Below, piece after piece: positions 52,855-62,259 of a stretch of 64,000 bases of DNA. The DNA is from an uncultured bacterium (GTDB taxonomy: Bacteria; Verrucomicrobiota; Lentisphaeria; Victivallales; UBA1829). The notes beneath the pieces are model-generated. The model was given only the letters and a program-made list of their open reading frames with translations. It did no database searches and had not been told where the DNA came from. The stretch lies in the NCBI GenBank assembly GCA_900548385.1, contig URKJ01000006.1, forward strand, positions 1-64,000, given 5' to 3'. Position numbers and translations under genes: made by a program. Within the stretch, counting starts at the first letter, position 1. Each line of letters begins with the position of its first letter.

Positions 52855-55224
52855 TCAGTTCTCAATCTGCCAACGGTAGATCGAAGGAACCGGGGGACGG
52901 GGAAGTGACGGCGCGGGTTCTAACGGGAAGAAGCGGTTGTTTTCCGTTTTTGCCGGGCGGCCGGGACCTTCGCAGAGACGACCGCTGCCGCCGTAAATAC
53001 GGTTGTCAAGGACAATATCTCCGCGATTGTCGAAAAACTCGTTCCAAAGCATCGGCGCGGAAGAATCTTTCAGCACAAAGACATTTCCCTGAATCCGGTT
53101 GTCTCCGCAATTCAGACGCGCCAGAATACCGGGTCCGGAATCGACAAAGAACATGTTGTACATGATCCGCCAGTTCCGGTTCATGCCGCCGAGATAAACC
53201 GCGCTTTTCAGCGAATACGCGGTGCAGTTGTAAACCACGTTGCGCTGTCCCTGCGGTCCATGCATGGAATCGTCGTAAGGGGTCGCATAAAATCCGTAGC
53301 CATACCCTTTGTGTTTCGTGGTCGTGGACTCGATCCGGCACTGTTCGAACAGATTGTCGGTACACCAGCCGGAATGCCACTGTGCATCCATTTCATGCAT
53401 CACACACTCCCGGATCACATTGCCGCTGCACGACCAGTTGAGGAGCGGACCGTGGCGCAGACGCGCGGCTTCCACCCGTTCCATGAGACAGTCCCATGCC
53501 CGTTCAAAACCGGCGTAAGCATAGGTGTCGCGCGTATTCCAGGCGCCGATAAATTCGCAATCCCGGATCTCACACCACTTGACGACGCTTCCGAAAACCG
53601 GTGCGAATCCGGTATTCTCCACCCGTACGCGTTCGGCACGGAAATTCACCGCATTGGTAAAAAGAACGCTTCCCGTTTTCAACTCCGTCTGAATTTTCCC
53701 TCTCTGTTCCAGCGTGAAGTCTTCGACTCCACAATATTGAACCGGCTTGAAACGCATGGCATAACAGTTGTCGGCAAGCGGGAAATCAATCCGCAGCGGC
53801 TGTTCCAGACGGATACGGTTTCCCTGAACGGATTCGATCCGGGAAACAAAACCGCGGAACGTTCCCCAGGTGCAGGTGTTGGCTGTCAAACGGTTCCAGC
53901 GCGGCGTCGCCGGAGCGGTCAGATGAATATAGCCGCCCGCTTTGAACGGGGAAGCATCCCGGACGACGATCTCGCGGTCGCCGCGCTTGAGATCATTCAG
54001 AACGGGAATTCTGGAACGCGGATTGGAAAAGAGAGTCCCGTTGAACGTAAAAACCGCATTCAGGCTGAAAGAACTGCCGCCGGAAGAAACACAAAACGGC
54101 TGAATCTCTTTGCGCACCGAACCATCCGCATAAGTAACAAGAACCGTCACCGGATGCTTTCCCATCGGCAGAATATCCGTCAGCAGTTTGCCTGAGAATT
54201 CGATCTTCCGGAATTCCGGAGCACGGTCCGCCGGAAGAAAGGAAGCGGCATCCCGTTTCAGAATCTCTCTGTCACCGACCGCGACAGAAACACGTTTTGC
54301 GTTTTCCGCCGGAAAGACAACGACGCATTTGGTTCCTGCGCTGATGTTCGGTCCGATGGACACCGGATAAAGCCCGACCTGACTTTCCGGCAGTTCAAAC
54401 ACAATCCGGGTCCTGTTCCGTCCGGCTCCGCGCAGCACCACGCCGTCACGGGAAATCAGAATCTTCCGGGTCAGGATGTAAGTTCCCTCCCCGAACAGCA
54501 CCACGCCGCCGTTCTTTTCCGCCGCCGCACAAGCACGCTCAATCGCGGCAGTATCGTCGAGTCCGTCATCCGGAACAGCTCCGAAATCACGCACCGGGAA
54601 CTTGAGCGCCGGCTCCGGGAACGACCCGCGGATCCCCGCAAGTTTCCAGTTGGGATAACGGACCCCATCCGGGCCGGTCAGCATCAGCGGCGGAGTCACG
54701 GCTGGCGTCGGCTCCGTCGGCTGCAGGTTCCGCGACGCGACTTTCCGGATCACAACATCGTCGACCCAGTTTTTTTCCTTTCCGGTCTTGTTGACGGCAA
54801 TCCTGATCCGTCCGCCCTCTTTTGAGGTATCGAACGGAATCGTCATCGGCAGAACGAAACGACGCTCGAAACGGGTTGCAAGCCACAGCTGTTCAAGCGT
54901 GCGGTACATACCGGGAACGGAAATCAAACGACCGGTCCGGTCATATTCCCGGATGTCGATCTGAAGCCGTCCCGGTTTTTCCGACCATGTATTGAGTTGC
55001 AGCTCGTAGCGTTCCCCCGGTTTCAGGCTGATCACAGGTGATACAAAACGGGCGGGCGCGGAAAAAAACAGCGCTCCGGATTTTCCGCCGGGATAGGTTC
55101 CGCGCCGGACCGCCGCGCCGGATTCGGAGCTCCAGCCTGCGGCATCGGCGTCGAAGTCCGCACGGTATTCCTCCGCCCGTAAAGCGGTACAGAACAATAA
55201 AACAGCAAAAATACAAAAACGCAT
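52855..55224 (-). CDS. Secreted right-handed beta-helix (pectate-lyase-3-like) protein
   Basis: 789 aa from ATG 55224, preceded by AAGGGG. Signal peptide about 1-17 (FCIFAVLLFCTALRA). Residues 20-210 look like a carbohydrate-binding-type jelly roll, and from about 235 the start of a Pectate_lyase_3 beta-helix domain (RDFGAVPDDGLDDTAAIERACA..GGVVLFGEGTY). An insertion of about 150 residues interrupts the helix (around 330-470), then right-handed coils rich in Asn and Gly continue to the C-terminus (GSVLFTN, FIGAWNTRDTYAY, NVVYNCTA). Probably a polysaccharide lyase or glycosidase of cassette C; the active site was not assigned. 16 bases after the pilin-like gene. Confidence 0.8.
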   Translation of the reverse strand: MRFCIFAVLLFCTALRAEEYRADFDADAAGWSSESGAAVRRGTYPGGKSGALFFSAPARFVSPVISLKPGERYELQLNTWSEKPGRLQIDIREYDRTGRLISVPGMYRTLEQLWLATRFERRFVLPMTIPFDTSKEGGRIRIAVNKTGKEKNWVDDVVIRKVASRNLQPTEPTPAVTPPLMLTGPDGVRYPNWKLAGIRGSFPEPALKFPVRDFGAVPDDGLDDTAAIERACAAAEKNGGVVLFGEGTYILTRKILISRDGVVLRGAGRNRTRIVFELPESQVGLYPVSIGPNISAGTKCVVVFPAENAKRVSVAVGDREILKRDAASFLPADRAPEFRKIEFSGKLLTDILPMGKHPVTVLVTYADGSVRKEIQPFCVSSGGSSFSLNAVFTFNGTLFSNPRSRIPVLNDLKRGDREIVVRDASPFKAGGYIHLTAPATPRWNRLTANTCTWGTFRGFVSRIESVQGNRIRLEQPLRIDFPLADNCYAMRFKPVQYCGVEDFTLEQRGKIQTELKTGSVLFTNAVNFRAERVRVENTGFAPVFGSVVKWCEIRDCEFIGAWNTRDTYAYAGFERAWDCLMERVEAARLRHGPLLNWSCSGNVIRECVMHEMDAQWHSGWCTDNLFEQCRIESTTTKHKGYGYGFYATPYDDSMHGPQGQRNVVYNCTAYSLKSAVYLGGMNRNWRIMYNMFFVDSGPGILARLNCGDNRIQGNVFVLKDSSAPMLWNEFFDNRGDIVLDNRIYGGSGRLCEGPGRPAKTENNRFFPLEPAPSLPRPPVPSIYRWQIEN

Positions 55225-55240
55225 GGAATTTCCCCTTACC

Positions 55241-56044
55241 TTAATAGTTATATTTGTGAAACTGACGGTTGATCTTCCAATCATTGACAAACGGATAAGA
55301 CTGATACGGATGTTCAATATCACGGATCTGATATCCGCGCACACTGCCGTCCGCATGCAGCAGATTGACGTTTCCGGCATGACGTCCTGCGATATTGCCA
55401 TAATCCGCATTGCCGGTTATATCATTTCTCCAACGGATAGTACCATAACGCTTGTCGCTGACATCCGACGCGTTGCGCAGCCAGATATCGGCCATATAAA
55501 GTTTCTGAGACGGAGATTTTACCTGTGAAATACGGACCGACATATTAGAGGATCCCGGATACATCTGAGAGTTGACCCCGTAATGAGGATTGTAAAGCCA
55601 CCATGAAGCGCTTTTTTTGTTGTCACTTCCGGCATCACTGTAAGTAACCGTTCCGGTGACATCGACCTTGTCCAGCATGGAAGAGGGACAGCGCAGATTG
55701 GTCACCGAAATGTAATCGCCTTTCGTCATGTACAGTCCGCTCTGATATGGATTTGCCGCATCCTTGCGGTTCGGTCCCATGAGCAGCCGGGACCAGGTGG
55801 CAGTCGTTCCGAATGCCGTATAGGTCCGCTGCGGCGGCATGTGCTCCCCGTAATCCCCGTAGTACATACCGAGTCCGTACCCAAGCTGTTTCAAATTGCT
55901 AACACATTGTGTTCCAATGCCGCGCTCCCTGGCGGCGGCAAGTGCCGGCAGCAGAAGAGCTGCAAGGATTGCAATAATTGAAATTACCACAAGAAGCTCT
56001 ATAATGGTAAAGTTCTTTGTTGCTTTTGTTCGCTGTTTTTGCAT
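55241..56044 (-). CDS. Prepilin-like DUF1559-type protein
   Basis: 267 aa from ATG 56044, preceded by AAAGGAGG. Basic leader MQKQRTKATKN, then FTIIELLVVISIIAILAALLLPALAAAR-type helix. H-x9-DG motif present: GRHAGNVNLLHADGSV. The residue before Phe is Asn, not Gly. Third gene of the GntR cassette, 29 bases after the glycosidase and 16 bases before the beta-helix protein. Same family as the two other pilin-like proteins in this window. Confidence 0.9.
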   Translation of the reverse strand: MQKQRTKATKNFTIIELLVVISIIAILAALLLPALAAARERGIGTQCVSNLKQLGYGLGMYYGDYGEHMPPQRTYTAFGTTATWSRLLMGPNRKDAANPYQSGLYMTKGDYISVTNLRCPSSMLDKVDVTGTVTYSDAGSDNKKSASWWLYNPHYGVNSQMYPGSSNMSVRISQVKSPSQKLYMADIWLRNASDVSDKRYGTIRWRNDITGNADYGNIAGRHAGNVNLLHADGSVRGYQIRDIEHPYQSYPFVNDWKINRQFHKYNY

Positions 56045-56073
56045 AAAAACCTCCTTTGTTTTTCGAGCCGACC

Positions 56074-57987
56074 TCAAAAAGATTGGCTCATTGCCTTAAT
56101 TAATTGAATTACCTCTCCGGAAAACGGAGCGAGCTCCGGGACAGGCTCCGCCGGACGCCAGCCGGATGCCAACCGCAGTTCCGGCCGGACCGGTGAAGGG
56201 CCGTTGTTGACGGCGACACACCAGCAGACATCGGGCGAACCGGGATCGGGATGCTCCGTCAGAGTCACCAGCGGACTGGCGGAGCGAAGAAGCCGCTTCG
56301 CCGTCACGCTCCGGGAAAACTCCCGGTAGAACCCGCGCCAGGACGGTTCCTGTTCTTTATGAAACGCGCCGGGCCGTCCGGCAAGATCCCGTTCCAGCGG
56401 CAGAGTCAGAAGATAGACATCGCCTTTTCCGAAGCGGGAACGGAGAAAGACGGGATTGCCGTCCTCCTCCGCAGCCAGAATCTCCGCATTGATATTGCGC
56501 AGACTCAGACGGAACGGCGATTCCAGTTCAAAAACCTCCCCCCCGAACAGAACCCGCGCGGGAGCGGTCCGCGCCTCGCGCCCTCCGACCTCCACGCCGA
56601 AAACAGACTCGAACGGAGCAAGCGCACCGTCGTCAAGCGAAATATAAAGGGTTGCGCCGTTCTTCACTTTTTCAAGAAGCGCATCAAAACATGACTTGTA
56701 CAGTCCGCCCGCACCGCGCAGTCCGGGAACGATATAAAGTTCCGCATCTTCCAAAGAATCCATGCAGTATTGAAAGCGGATGTCAAAACCGTTCTGCTTC
56801 GCCAGCAGGAACGCGCTCCAGCCGTTGGACATGAACTGGTCGAAATCCTGCTCTCTGGTCAGGAGACAGACCGCATCGCGCCGGAACGGCGGCAGCTCCC
56901 CGAATGGAAGACCGTCAAGAAATTTCCGGAACTCCCGGAACGTTTCCGCCACCGGTTTTTCCTGCATGGACGGAGTGAAAAATCCCAGTTCGCGCTCCCA
57001 TGCACTCCATTCGTAAGGCGGAAACGGAAGCCCGGACTGGTCGAACGCGCACCACCAGAGAAAATATTCCGCGCCGTGCGCCCAGGCATTGTAAAGAGAA
57101 TTGCGGATAAACTCGGCTTTCTCCTTCTCTGCGCAATACGACGGACTGAACGTGCCGATCTCCTCTACCGCACCGGGCTTGCGACCGATGTCGGAATAGA
57201 ACAGCATTTCGACGGCCGCCTGAAACGCCGTGCGGATCGAGTTGTGCGGATCGACGCGTGCCGCGAGCTTGGAGGGAGAATGGGGATACGGATGGGCGGT
57301 CATGAGATCGCAAAGCTCTCCCTGCGTCTGAATCGACCAGCAATTCCGGTCTCCGGGCAGATCCTCGCCCGGCATCAGCCCGTGCATTCCGGAAGCGACC
57401 GGACGCTCCGGATCCTCAAGACGGATCGCGGAAGCAATCGCATTGGTCCAGTTCCAGGCGATGGATGGATCCTCCGCCGTCCCCATGCAGTTGCATTCGT
57501 TTCCCAGTTCCCAGCAGCGGATCGCGGCGCAATCCTTCAGTTCGCGTACGAAACAACGCACAAACAGCACCTGCCATTTGATCGAAAGCGGATCGCTCAG
57601 CGGATTGAGTTTTTCCAATGCCGGAGGAAGAAAAAGACAGCCGCTCATCCAGCCGGTAACGAGAGCGACAACCAGTTCAATCCGGTTTTCCTCCGCAATC
57701 TCCGCCAGCCTGCGGAAACGCCGGAGCATCTCTTCGTCCACCCCCGCATGTCCGCACGGAGTATCCGGAAGCGCATGACCGCGCATCTGCAGGCTCCGTA
57801 CACTTCCGCGGAATCCGGCAACCGCTTCGATCGGCTGAAAATCCCTCCAGTTCGGAAACACCCGAACCAGCCCGCAGCCTAATTCCGCAAGTCGCTTGAA
57901 ATCGCCGCGTACGACATCTTCATCCCAAAGCTCCCACATCCGCGTTCCCGCATGGGATGCCCAGTAATTGCACCCGATCTTCATCAT
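56074..57987 (-). CDS. Clan GH-A glycosidase-like protein, cytoplasmic
   Basis: 637 aa, no signal peptide (two adjacent ATG codons at the start). TIM barrel from about residue 1 (KIGCNYWASHAG). Acid/base Glu in WELGNECN and candidate nucleophile Glu in AVEEIGTF, matching GH5/GH2-like clan GH-A order. Later regions resemble amidotransferase-like and beta-domain additions of glycosidases (AELYIVPGLRGAGG). Second gene of the GntR cassette. Substrate unknown, possibly a mannan or beta-linked glycan. Confidence 0.75.
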   Translation of the reverse strand: MMKIGCNYWASHAGTRMWELWDEDVVRGDFKRLAELGCGLVRVFPNWRDFQPIEAVAGFRGSVRSLQMRGHALPDTPCGHAGVDEEMLRRFRRLAEIAEENRIELVVALVTGWMSGCLFLPPALEKLNPLSDPLSIKWQVLFVRCFVRELKDCAAIRCWELGNECNCMGTAEDPSIAWNWTNAIASAIRLEDPERPVASGMHGLMPGEDLPGDRNCWSIQTQGELCDLMTAHPYPHSPSKLAARVDPHNSIRTAFQAAVEMLFYSDIGRKPGAVEEIGTFSPSYCAEKEKAEFIRNSLYNAWAHGAEYFLWWCAFDQSGLPFPPYEWSAWERELGFFTPSMQEKPVAETFREFRKFLDGLPFGELPPFRRDAVCLLTREQDFDQFMSNGWSAFLLAKQNGFDIRFQYCMDSLEDAELYIVPGLRGAGGLYKSCFDALLEKVKNGATLYISLDDGALAPFESVFGVEVGGREARTAPARVLFGGEVFELESPFRLSLRNINAEILAAEEDGNPVFLRSRFGKGDVYLLTLPLERDLAGRPGAFHKEQEPSWRGFYREFSRSVTAKRLLRSASPLVTLTEHPDPGSPDVCWCVAVNNGPSPVRPELRLASGWRPAEPVPELAPFSGEVIQLIKAMSQSF

Positions 57988-58068
57988 CTGACAGTCTCTC
58001 TTTCGATTGTCCTCTGTTTTAATTAGGTTGTGCCGTCAATGAGTAAAACACTTTTGAAATGACCTCTT

Positions 58069-59094
58069 TCAACGGAAAATACTGCTGCCGATCACAAGTG
58101 TTGTCTTGAAGATGCGGCGGAGCACCGGCAGTGTCCTGTCCTTTCTCTTATCAATAATATATTGAATGGCACACTCGGTCATCTCCCGGAGCGGCATATC
58201 AACATACATCACGTTTCCGTCCCGGGCAGTCGGTCCGTCCACTTTGTCGAAGCAGAGCACGGCAATATCTTTTCCCGGAAGGATTCCGAGGTTCCGGCAG
58301 GCAAGCAGAAGATGATCCAGCGGATTCCGCATCGTCAGGAACAGCGCATCGGGCCGCTCTCTCTTCAGAAAATCCTGAATCCGCTCCACCGAAGTGATCT
58401 TATCCTCCAGCACACAGTGCAGTTCCGTTTTTCCGTGTTCCGCGCAGGCTTTCGCATACCCGGCGGCACGCGTAATGTCTGCATATCTGCTGGAATACGG
58501 CGTTTCCAGAACGGCGATCCGACTGCATCCGAACCGGTACAGAAAATTGACCGCATACCGCGCTTCCTGTTCGTAATCGACCGCACAGTAAGCAATATTC
58601 GGAAGCGTGGAAACACGGTTCAGCAAAGCGACGGGCAGGCCGTCCGCCGCGATCCGGTCGGCTTTCTCCAGAGAAATCCGATCCCAGTTCGCAAGAACGA
58701 GCGCTCCGTCAAGATTACCGCCTTTCATTGCAATGAATTCCGCCAGATCGGAAAGAATCAGCTGTGCATGGTTGTCGGTGCAGACCTTCCGTGCGCTGTC
58801 GAAAATCCCGGCGGTGTACCATGTCCACGCGGTGTTGCTGATCCCGATGTTGTACATCCGTTCCGGCACGCTCTCGCTTCCCAGACGGACAAAGGAACCG
58901 ACTCCCGCCTGGCGGGTGATCAGCCGCTCTTCTTCGAGAACGTTCAACGCCTTTCGCGCGGATGCCCGGCTGATCCCGAACTGACCCGCCAGTTCGTTTT
59001 CCGACGGCAGCATGCATCCAGGAGCCAGCTCACCGCTTTCGATCCGGAGCCGCACCTTTTCCGCCACTTCCTTGAATTTTGCAAACTGCGCCAT
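58069..59094 (-). CDS. GntR-type regulator with sugar-binding (LacI-like) domain
   Basis: 341 aa. Winged HTH of the GntR family (residues about 5-75, LPSENELAGQFGISRASARKAL) joined to a periplasmic-binding-like effector domain as in AraR. First gene of cassette C, 81 bases before the glycosidase. Its promoter carries consensus boxes with two 8-bp palindromes nearby, suggesting autoregulation. Effector sugar unknown. Confidence 0.92.
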   Translation of the reverse strand: MAQFAKFKEVAEKVRLRIESGELAPGCMLPSENELAGQFGISRASARKALNVLEEERLITRQAGVGSFVRLGSESVPERMYNIGISNTAWTWYTAGIFDSARKVCTDNHAQLILSDLAEFIAMKGGNLDGALVLANWDRISLEKADRIAADGLPVALLNRVSTLPNIAYCAVDYEQEARYAVNFLYRFGCSRIAVLETPYSSRYADITRAAGYAKACAEHGKTELHCVLEDKITSVERIQDFLKRERPDALFLTMRNPLDHLLLACRNLGILPGKDIAVLCFDKVDGPTARDGNVMYVDMPLREMTECAIQYIIDKRKDRTLPVLRRIFKTTLVIGSSIFR

Positions 59095-59139
59095 CGTTGT
59101 TTTTCCGTTAATCCATACATGTAATTTATTCTTGTATAC

Positions 59140-59167
59140 ATTATATCACAAAATTTATTTTTGTCAA
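59140..59167 (-). promoter_or_regulatory. Consensus promoter of the GntR cassette
   Basis: Minus-strand TTGACA (59162-59167), 16-base spacer, TATAAT (59140-59145), both perfect consensus. Palindromes TGTATACA (59133-59140) and TACATGTA (59116-59123) lie at and just downstream of the -10, centres 17 bases apart, candidate operators for the GntR protein. Confidence 0.8.
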
Positions 59168-59242
59168 CCCCCGGAAGAAAGAAAACACCATTTTTTCAAG
59201 AAATTTGCATAAAAGGCAGCAACTCCTTTTTCAAACTGCCAT

Positions 59243-59270
59243 TTGATTTTATTCCGTTACAGGTTACATT
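59243..59270 (+). promoter_or_regulatory. Promoter of the XRE-cupin gene
   Basis: TTGATT (59243-59248), 16-base spacer, TACATT (59265-59270), 21 bases before the start codon. Confidence 0.55.
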
Positions 59271-59291
59271 AAGTAAAAACAAGGAGATGGA

Positions 59292-59873
59292 ATGAGAGAA
59301 CAGCTGGTTACACTCGGATGCAAAATACGGGAACTGAGAAAAAAACGGCGGATGACACTGCAGGAACTCGCGGAACGTACCGGGCTGACCGCCGGGCTGC
59401 TGTCCAAAATCGAAAACTTCCGCACGATACCGTCGCTTCCCGTTCTGGCTGAAATCGCACGGGCTCTGGAGACCGGTCTTTCCGAACTTTTCGAAGACAT
59501 CGTGTTCTCCGAAAAGAAAAACTGGCTTCTCGTCCACCGCCACGAACACCGCCCCGTGGAACGAGAACCGGATCACGGACTCCATTACCGGATGATCTTT
59601 GAAACCCCTCTCGACGCCGTCAGCATGCAGGTGATGCTTGTCACGGAAGGGAACCGGCGGGATCACAACCCCGTCAGCTCCGAAGCGGACCAGCTGCTGT
59701 ATATCCTCTCAGGAAACTTCCGCTACCGGATCGGTGATGACCGGATTGAGCTCGCCGAAGGCGATCTGCTGTTTTTCGACGGTGCGATTCCCCATTCACC
59801 CGAATACAAGCCGGACGATAAATTTTCTCTGCTGGCATTCTATTTTCTGCGTCCCGCGCAAAACCGGAAATAA
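59292..59873 (+). CDS. XRE-family regulator with cupin domain
   Basis: 193 aa. XRE HTH (residues about 8-65, LQELAERTGLTAGLLSKIE) followed by a cupin (HHHNP-type replaced by RDHNPVSSEADQLLYILSG..GDLLFFDGAIPHS), the architecture of small-metabolite-sensing regulators such as those for polyamine or amino-acid use. AAGGAG precedes the ATG. Divergent from the GntR cassette. Its last 34 bases overlap the 3' end of the convergent glycosyltransferase gene. Confidence 0.9.
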   Translation: MREQLVTLGCKIRELRKKRRMTLQELAERTGLTAGLLSKIENFRTIPSLPVLAEIARALETGLSELFEDIVFSEKKNWLLVHRHEHRPVEREPDHGLHYRMIFETPLDAVSMQVMLVTEGNRRDHNPVSSEADQLLYILSGNFRYRIGDDRIELAEGDLLFFDGAIPHSPEYKPDDKFSLLAFYFLRPAQNRK

Positions 59874-60838
59874 AATACCCGAATCCGAAACAGCAGACGG
59901 ATCAATATTTTACAGAATAACGGAAACCGGAGAATCCCGTCAAACAGCGCCGCTTTCCTTTTGCCGGGCGAAGTCATGCGGGAACTTCTGCTGCGGTATT
60001 CCCGCGCCCGCGACAGCAACAGCCGCTCCTGTTCCGCTGTCCCCGTCCCGGATTTATACATGGTGCAGAGAATCCCCATCACCCCGAACCACGCTTTCCC
60101 GTAAATCCACGGAGCAAGCCCCGGGAAACGGAACAGCAGAAACGGAACCAGTTCATCCAAAGCCGGAAGCAGTTCCATTTTCTGCGGATTGAACGCCCGC
60201 CCCGTCACGCTTTGCGGATGCTGACGGTAAAAATACAATTCCTCATCCGTGCGGACAAGCCGTTCTGCAAGAGCGCAAACCCGCGGAATAAACGCGACGT
60301 CTTCATATTTGAAATGCGGATATTCTCCGCCGCGTTTCAATGCTTCGGCACGGAACAGCTTGTTGCAGGAAAACGCCCCGAACGATTCATCCGTCAGAAA
60401 CAGCAGCGTTGCCTCCTCCGGACCAAGAACCCGGACTGCGGCAGAGCGCCGGCTCCTGTTTTCCACGGTGCGAAGCGCACAGACGGCAATCTCCGCATTG
60501 CTTCCGGTCAGAAGAGCGGCAAGTCTGGCGAACATATCGGGATCGGGAATATCGTCGCTGTCGCAGAATCCGATCATGGATCCGGAAGCGATCCGCATTG
60601 CATCGTTGCGCGCCGCCCCCTGTCCCTGATTTTCCGTCTTGCGCAGCAGAATCATCCGTGCGTCACGCGCGGCACATTCCGCACAGATCGCGGCGGAACG
60701 GTCGGTCGAAGCGTCATCCACAAGAATGATCTCCAGATTCCGGTAAGTCTGCCCGGACAACGCCGCAAGAGAAGAAGCCAGATACGCTTCCGCATTATAA
60801 ACCGGAACAATAACGCTGATCTTTTCCGTTTCACTCAT
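59840..60838 (-). CDS. Family 2 glycosyltransferase
   Basis: 332 aa from ATG 60838, which lies inside the end of trmO (8-base overlap); longer in-frame starts are inside trmO. GT-A fold: ISVIVPVYNAEAYL, IILVDDASTDRS, DSDD (DXD, metal binding), and a C-terminal amphipathic/hydrophobic end. Transfers sugar from a nucleotide sugar to a cell-surface or exopolysaccharide acceptor; donor unknown. Last gene of the operon. Confidence 0.88.
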   Translation of the reverse strand: MSETEKISVIVPVYNAEAYLASSLAALSGQTYRNLEIILVDDASTDRSAAICAECAARDARMILLRKTENQGQGAARNDAMRIASGSMIGFCDSDDIPDPDMFARLAALLTGSNAEIAVCALRTVENRSRRSAAVRVLGPEEATLLFLTDESFGAFSCNKLFRAEALKRGGEYPHFKYEDVAFIPRVCALAERLVRTDEELYFYRQHPQSVTGRAFNPQKMELLPALDELVPFLLFRFPGLAPWIYGKAWFGVMGILCTMYKSGTGTAEQERLLLSRAREYRSRSSRMTSPGKRKAALFDGILRFPLFCKILIRLLFRIRVFYFRFCAGRRK

Positions 60839-61610
60839 CGCCGAATACACTCCTGAAGCAGCGGTGCAGTTCCTTGTCGCCGTACCGGTCTTCCGGTTCG
60901 CACAGTTCCCCGGCGGAATAATTGGAAAAAACGGACCGGACCGAAATATCGCGTCCGCAAACGGAAAATCCGATCTGCCAGGTCCGGCAGCCGATCCGCC
61001 AGCCGCCGGATGCATCGGCTGTCACCCGTTTGCGTTTGCGGTTAAACGGGTCAAGAGTCAGCTGAACGGAACAGAAATTTTCAAGATCCGGGCCGCCGTG
61101 TTCCCGGATCCAGCCGATCCGCGATACGGCTTCCGGCGCATAGAGGATCCGGTACGGCTCGGTTTCCGCCTCCTCCAACCACCCGGTACGCGAACCGGGA
61201 AACGAATCGACCGCGGGAATATACGGTTTGACGTCCAGAACCGGCGTTCCGTCCAGCAAATCGAAATTCCGGATATAAAGCCGGTTTTTCTCCACCCGCT
61301 CCAGCTCCACACAGCTGATGCCGACCGGATTCGGACGGTACGGAGCGCGCGTGGCGAATGTGCTGATGCGCCGCCCGCCGGGCGAGACCGGGGGCTGAAT
61401 GAACGGGCGCCATCCCTCGTTGAGATGAAAACAGAAGATCACCCAGATCCGTTCAATACCCGCAAGGTCGCGGCACGCCTCCTCCAGATGCGGATCGCCG
61501 TTCAGAACGATCACTCCGGAATTTTCCGCATAGACTCCCTGCCGCGGAGTTTCAAACCGGTATTTCTGCGGACAGGAAAAAATACCGATCGGCGTAAATT
61601 CAAACGTCAT
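60831..61610 (-). CDS. trmO: tRNA t6A37 N6-methyltransferase TrmO (TsaA/VirR-like)
   Basis: 259 aa. TrmO/UPF0066 barrel with FTPIGIFSCPQKYRFETPRQGVY at the start and the AdoMet region RAPYRPNPVGISCVELERVE, plus a C-terminal TrmO-type domain. Methylates t6A37 in tRNA-Thr. Start overlaps the carbonic anhydrase stop (four bases) and the end overlaps the glycosyltransferase start, so the genes are translationally linked. Confidence 0.9.
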   Translation of the reverse strand: MTFEFTPIGIFSCPQKYRFETPRQGVYAENSGVIVLNGDPHLEEACRDLAGIERIWVIFCFHLNEGWRPFIQPPVSPGGRRISTFATRAPYRPNPVGISCVELERVEKNRLYIRNFDLLDGTPVLDVKPYIPAVDSFPGSRTGWLEEAETEPYRILYAPEAVSRIGWIREHGGPDLENFCSVQLTLDPFNRKRKRVTADASGGWRIGCRTWQIGFSVCGRDISVRSVFSNYSAGELCEPEDRYGDKELHRCFRSVFGDE

Positions 61611-62257
61611 GTGCTCTCCGCGTGACGGAGCACGGTAAAGCGTTCTTCTCCGGAGTCGTAGGAATACAGCTCTCCGTCATCCATATTGAAATACCATCCG
61701 TGGATATGCAGTCTGCCCTCCCCGACCCGTTTCCGGATCCATGGGAACGTGGTAAGGTTCTCCACCGAAAGCAGAATCGCCGACTCCTCACAGGCGCGAT
61801 GCTTCACCTGCGGAGTTTCCCCGCTCAATTCCCGCTGAACGGCATTCCGCGCGGGCTCGGCAAGACACAGCCACCGGTGCAGGAATTCGCCCGTTTTCTC
61901 CTCCCGGTCCTCCGACATCAGAGCGCGGATTCCGCCACAGTTGGAATGGCCGAGAACGATAATGTGTTTTACGTTCAGATCGCAGACGGCATATTCGATC
62001 GCCGAGCTTACACCGTGAAACGAGGAGTCCGGATGATACGGCGGAACAAGGTTCGCCACGTTCCGGATCACAAAAATCTCGCCGGGCGCACTCCGCGTGA
62101 TAAGCGCGGGATCCACACGCGAATCACAACAGGCGATCACCAGAGTTGACGGCATTTGCCCATGCCGCAGCTGCTCGTAAAGTTCGGTTTCATCGCAAAA
62201 ATATTCTTTGCGGAAGTGACGGAATCCATGAATCATTTTCTGTATGGCGTCATCCAT
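61607..62257 (-). CDS. Beta-class carbonic anhydrase
   Basis: 216 aa from ATG 62257, preceded by GGAG. Zinc ligands C44 with D45-S46-R47 (CDSR) and H104 with C107 (HSNCGG). The beta-CA pattern continues with EYAVCDLNV. Interconverts CO2 and bicarbonate, supporting carboxylation or pH balance. Overlaps neighbours by a few bases on both sides. Confidence 0.95.
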   Translation of the reverse strand: MDDAIQKMIHGFRHFRKEYFCDETELYEQLRHGQMPSTLVIACCDSRVDPALITRSAPGEIFVIRNVANLVPPYHPDSSFHGVSSAIEYAVCDLNVKHIIVLGHSNCGGIRALMSEDREEKTGEFLHRWLCLAEPARNAVQRELSGETPQVKHRACEESAILLSVENLTTFPWIRKRVGEGRLHIHGWYFNMDDGELYSYDSGEERFTVLRHAEST

Positions 62258-62259
62258 CG

